A DNA stretch of 7,030 nucleotides from Acetobacteraceae bacterium. Its GTDB lineage: Bacteria; Pseudomonadota; Alphaproteobacteria; Acetobacterales; Acetobacteraceae. Within the stretch, counting starts at the first letter, position 1, and the number at the start of each line of letters is the position of its first letter. Below are positions 5,035 through 7,030 of this stretch, piece after piece. The DNA lies in NCBI GenBank assembly GCA_003164305.1, contig PLSZ01000689.1, positions 1 to 7,030 of the forward strand, given 5' to 3'. Below the pieces are notes generated by a model. It had not been told where the DNA came from and ran no database searches. It saw only the letters and a program-made list of their open reading frames with translations. The translations under genes were made by a program, and so were the position numbers.

Positions 5035-5385
5035 CTACCGCAATGCCTTCGCCATCGTGGTGAGCTGGTCTGAATTGCTTGCCGGGCCAGCACCCGGCGC
5101 GTTGGCGTTATATGTGGCGGCGGCCGAGGTCACGTTCGGCAACGCGGGCCGCCCCGGTTGGACTGCCCCAGCCCGAGGATCCGCTGCCGCCGCCTGGGGT
5201 GCGACATGCGTCCGCAACATCGACGCGGCGATGCCCATCGCCGGCGAGTTCTGGACGCTGTCCGGAAGGGGCACCTGGTATCCGGCGACAATCACCTGGT
5301 TACCGGGGGTAATCACGACATGTCCCCCCTTCACCAGCATGGCACCGCCGAATCCGATAACCATGAGAAAAAGCAACTTCTTCAT
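5035..5385 (-). CDS. Small membrane-anchored or exported protein of unknown function
   Basis: A 116-residue protein not recognised as any family. It starts 'MKKLLFLMVIGFGGAMLVKGG': a short basic N-terminus and a hydrophobic stretch (about 4-18) fitting an uncleaved anchor or a signal peptide. Next comes 'HVVITPGNQVIVAGYQVPLPDSV' (22-44), rich in beta-forming residues, then a low-complexity Ala/Pro/Asn-rich tail (about 62-105) that is probably disordered, ending in a basic tip. There are no cysteines and no catalytic motif. The ATG lies 16 nt after the cysS stop with a weak AGAGAG ribosome site seven bases before it, and a strong terminator follows at once, so it is the last gene of the cysS operon. 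Anchor plus flexible tail suggests the periplasm or inner membrane. No function is claimed. Confidence 0.72.
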   Translation of the reverse strand: MKKLLFLMVIGFGGAMLVKGGHVVITPGNQVIVAGYQVPLPDSVQNSPAMGIAASMLRTHVAPQAAAADPRAGAVQPGRPALPNVTSAAATYNANAPGAGPASNSDQLTTMAKALR

Positions 5386-5401
5386 ACTGAAACTCTCTGC
5401 T

Positions 5402-6766
5402 TTAGCGGGATCTCCGCCAGGTTGTTCCACCAGGTCCGTCCTCGAGGATGATCCCACGTTCCGCGAGGTCTGCCCTGATCGCGTCGGCCCGGGCGAAGTC
5501 CCGGGATTTCCGCGCGCCCAGACGTTCCTGGATCGCTTTCTCAATGGCGTCCGTATCTTCGGTGCCTCCCTGGAACCAGGCCTCGGGTGCCTGGGTCAGT
5601 AAGCCCATCAACTGGCCCGATGCGCGCAGGTTGGCCGCCTCACCCGCGTCGCCCGCGAGCGCGGCATCAGCCAGCGCGTGCATCGCCGACAACGCGAGCG
5701 GTGTGTTCAGATCGTCGCACACCGCGTCCATCACCTTGTCCGGCACGATTCCTCCGCCAGCATCTGGGCTCCGTTCCAGCGCGCGATAGAACCGATCGAG
5801 TTCCTTTTTCGCCTCATTGATCGCCGCGTCGCTGAAATCCGGGGTGGAACGATAGTGCGTGCGAATTAGTAACAATCGGATGACCTCTCCCGGCGCGCGA
5901 CGCAACGCGTCCCGGAGCGTGGTGAAATTGCCTAGTGATTTGGCCATTTTCTCGCCATCGACGAGAAGCATGCCGTTGTGCACCCAGTAGCGAGCGAAAT
6001 GACTGCCGGGAAAGGCGCACAAGCTTTGGGCGACCTCGTTCTCGTGGTGCGGGAAGATCAGGTCCGTGCCGCCACCATGGATATCGAATGTTTCCCCCAG
6101 ATGACGCCAGGCCATCGCCGAGCATTCGATATGCCAACCCGGACGCCCGCGTCCCCAGGTACTGTCCCAGCCCGGAAGCTCGGGCGGCGAGGGCTTCCAT
6201 AGGACGAAATCGCCGGCGTCGCGCTTGTAGGGAGCGACATCGACCCGCGCCCCGGCCAGCAATTCGTCCGCGTTCCTGCCCGAGAACTTCCCATAATCGG
6301 CGAAGCTCCCCACCGCGAAAAGCACATGTCCCTGGGCTTCGTAAGCGTGCCCCGACGCGATCAGCCGCTCGATAATGGCGATCATCTCCCGGATATGACC
6401 GGTCGCGCGCGGCTCGACGTCCGGGGGCAGCGCTCCCAGAGCTTCGACATCCCTATGGAAATCGGCGGTGGTTCGCTCGGTCAGCGTCTCGATCGGAATT
6501 CCGAGTTCGGCGGCCCGGGCGTTGATCTTGTCCTCCACATCCGTGAGGTTCCGGACGTAGGTGACTTTTGGATACAGCCGCCGCAACAGCCTGTACAACA
6601 CGTCGTAGACCACGACGGCGCGGCCGTTGCCGACATGCACCAGGTCGTAAACCGTTGGGCCACACACATACATCCGTACATTCGACGGATCGACCGGCTC
6701 GAACCGCTCCTTACGGCGGGTGAGGGTGTTATGCAGATAAAGCTCGGGCATGGCTGTGGCACTCAT
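5402..6766 (-). CDS. cysS: Cysteinyl-tRNA synthetase
   Basis: A 454-residue class I aminoacyl-tRNA synthetase that charges tRNA-Cys with cysteine in the cytosol, using ATP. Visible motifs: 'YVCGPTVYD' with zinc ligand C35; the HIGH-type motif as 'HVGN' (44-47); 'ECSAMAW' with C215; 'HGGGTDLIFPHHENE' with H240 and E244 completing the zinc site; and the KMSKS loop as 'KMAKSLGN' (273-280). Ligand spacing (C-25-H-4-E) matches the E. coli enzyme, and length is close to its 461. The C-terminus (about 310-454) is the helical tRNA-binding part. Start is uncertain: ATG 6766 is given; ATG 6751 ('MPELYLHNTL', 449 residues) is equally plausible, and TTG 6805 would add a tail with no family likeness. None has a clear Shine-Dalgarno. 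It is the first gene of a two-gene operon, divergent from the gene at 6928. Confidence 0.96.
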   Translation of the reverse strand: MSATAMPELYLHNTLTRRKERFEPVDPSNVRMYVCGPTVYDLVHVGNGRAVVVYDVLYRLLRRLYPKVTYVRNLTDVEDKINARAAELGIPIETLTERTTADFHRDVEALGALPPDVEPRATGHIREMIAIIERLIASGHAYEAQGHVLFAVGSFADYGKFSGRNADELLAGARVDVAPYKRDAGDFVLWKPSPPELPGWDSTWGRGRPGWHIECSAMAWRHLGETFDIHGGGTDLIFPHHENEVAQSLCAFPGSHFARYWVHNGMLLVDGEKMAKSLGNFTTLRDALRRAPGEVIRLLLIRTHYRSTPDFSDAAINEAKKELDRFYRALERSPDAGGGIVPDKVMDAVCDDLNTPLALSAMHALADAALAGDAGEAANLRASGQLMGLLTQAPEAWFQGGTEDTDAIEKAIQERLGARKSRDFARADAIRADLAERGIILEDGPGGTTWRRSR

Positions 6767-6927
6767 CGAAGCGAGGCGGTGTTTTCGGCTAAAAACCTCG
6801 GCCAATCAACGCGGATCGCCCGCAAGGGGCCACAGCGGGGGATGCCGCCCGGAGATCAGGGCCAGGGTTGAGCCGGGCGCGGTGGGCTGTCAAAACATCC
6901 GCGGAGCATTCGTCACGGAGGTGGATC
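6767..6927. promoter_or_regulatory. Divergent promoter region between cysS and the right-edge gene
   Basis: This 161-bp gap must hold the promoters of both divergent genes. A potential cysS leader hairpin is seen at 6772-6800: CGAG/CTCG outer arms and GTTTT/AAAAC inner arms with an asymmetric bulge. Clear -35/-10 pairs could not be placed on either strand. The + side ends in the ribosome site GGAGG at 6917-6921, six bases before GTG 6928. Confidence 0.45.
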
Positions 6928-7030
6928 GTGCAGGTCGGCATTCAGTTTTTTCCCGATATCGGCCCGGAGGTGAAGTCGGCGCGCGATTACTGGCAGGAGG
7001 CGCTACGCCTCGTCGCGCTGGTCGATCGCT
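6928..7030 (+). CDS. Luciferase-like flavin monooxygenase, 5' end only
   Basis: The first 34 codons of a gene that runs off the right edge. It starts with GTG, preceded by a good GGAGG with six bases of spacing. The N-terminus 'MQVGIQFFPDIGPEVKSARDYWQEALRLVALVDR' resembles the first strand and helix of LLM-class flavin-dependent oxidoreductases (bacterial luciferase fold), where 'GIQFFPD' begins the first beta strand and the helix leads to the next strand. Such enzymes use reduced flavin and oxygen on varied substrates, and some belong to natural-product pathways. Too little is present to see flavin-binding residues or name a substrate. It is divergent from cysS. Confidence 0.6.
   Translation, partial: MQVGIQFFPDIGPEVKSARDYWQEALRLVALVDR

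Noticed and set aside
4619..5602. 327-codon + strand frame through the gene-free stretch and opposite the small cysS-operon gene
   Set aside because: More than half is antisense to supported genes and the terminator; composition is of shadow type and no domain is seen.
6868..6896. TTGAGC and CAAAAC with 17-base spacing as a promoter for the right-edge gene
   Set aside because: The -10 matches consensus at only three of six positions; too weak to annotate.

Overview
The window is GC-rich DNA of alphaproteobacterial character. The evidence is the 'ATCCTCGGG…CCCGAGGAT' palindromic repeat between genes, the style of the cysS and trmJ products, and long open shadow frames on both strands. A Rhodospirillales/Acetobacteraceae-like host is a reasonable guess, but it is inference. 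No rRNA, tRNA or CRISPR array was seen.

Layout, left to right. (1) Positions 1-147 are the 3' end of a group II intron, with a clear domain V and a branch-point domain VI that carries an oversized run of ten G. (2) About 100 bp after the intron, on the + strand, is a phytanoyl-CoA-dioxygenase-like Fe(II)/2-oxoglutarate oxygenase (246-1103). (3) A convergent intergenic region (1104-1369) holds two inverted copies of a palindromic repeat. (4) On the - strand, an FkbH-like HAD-IIIC glyceryl transferase/phosphatase (3510-1624) is followed 5 nt later by a stand-alone acyl carrier protein (1618-1370). Together they form a compact glyceryl-ACP loading cassette. (5) Further upstream on the - strand is trmJ, a tRNA (Cm/Um32) methyltransferase (4505-3654). 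It is followed upstream by about 480 bp without a convincing gene. That stretch contains two odd-length perfect dyads, one centred exactly in a 19-bp promoter spacer. (6) A cysS gene (6766-5402) and a small membrane-anchored or exported protein of unknown function (5385-5035) form an operon closed by a strong GC-rich terminator. (7) At the right edge a + strand gene begins (6928 onward), probably a luciferase-like flavin monooxygenase.

How the genes fit together. cysS and trmJ are housekeeping translation genes. The oxygenase, FkbH, ACP and possibly the luciferase-like monooxygenase look like accessory, natural-product-type enzymes placed around them. From known FkbH chemistry, FkbH would take a glyceryl group from 1,3-bisphosphoglycerate, remove the phosphate and load it on the ACP. 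The usual oxidation and O-methylation partners (FkbI, FkbK, FkbG types) that make methoxymalonyl-ACP are absent from this window, so the end product is open. The most interesting lead is this minimal cassette facing a PhyH oxygenase, with a C9 tract in the fkbH leader and an intron just upstream of the oxygenase.
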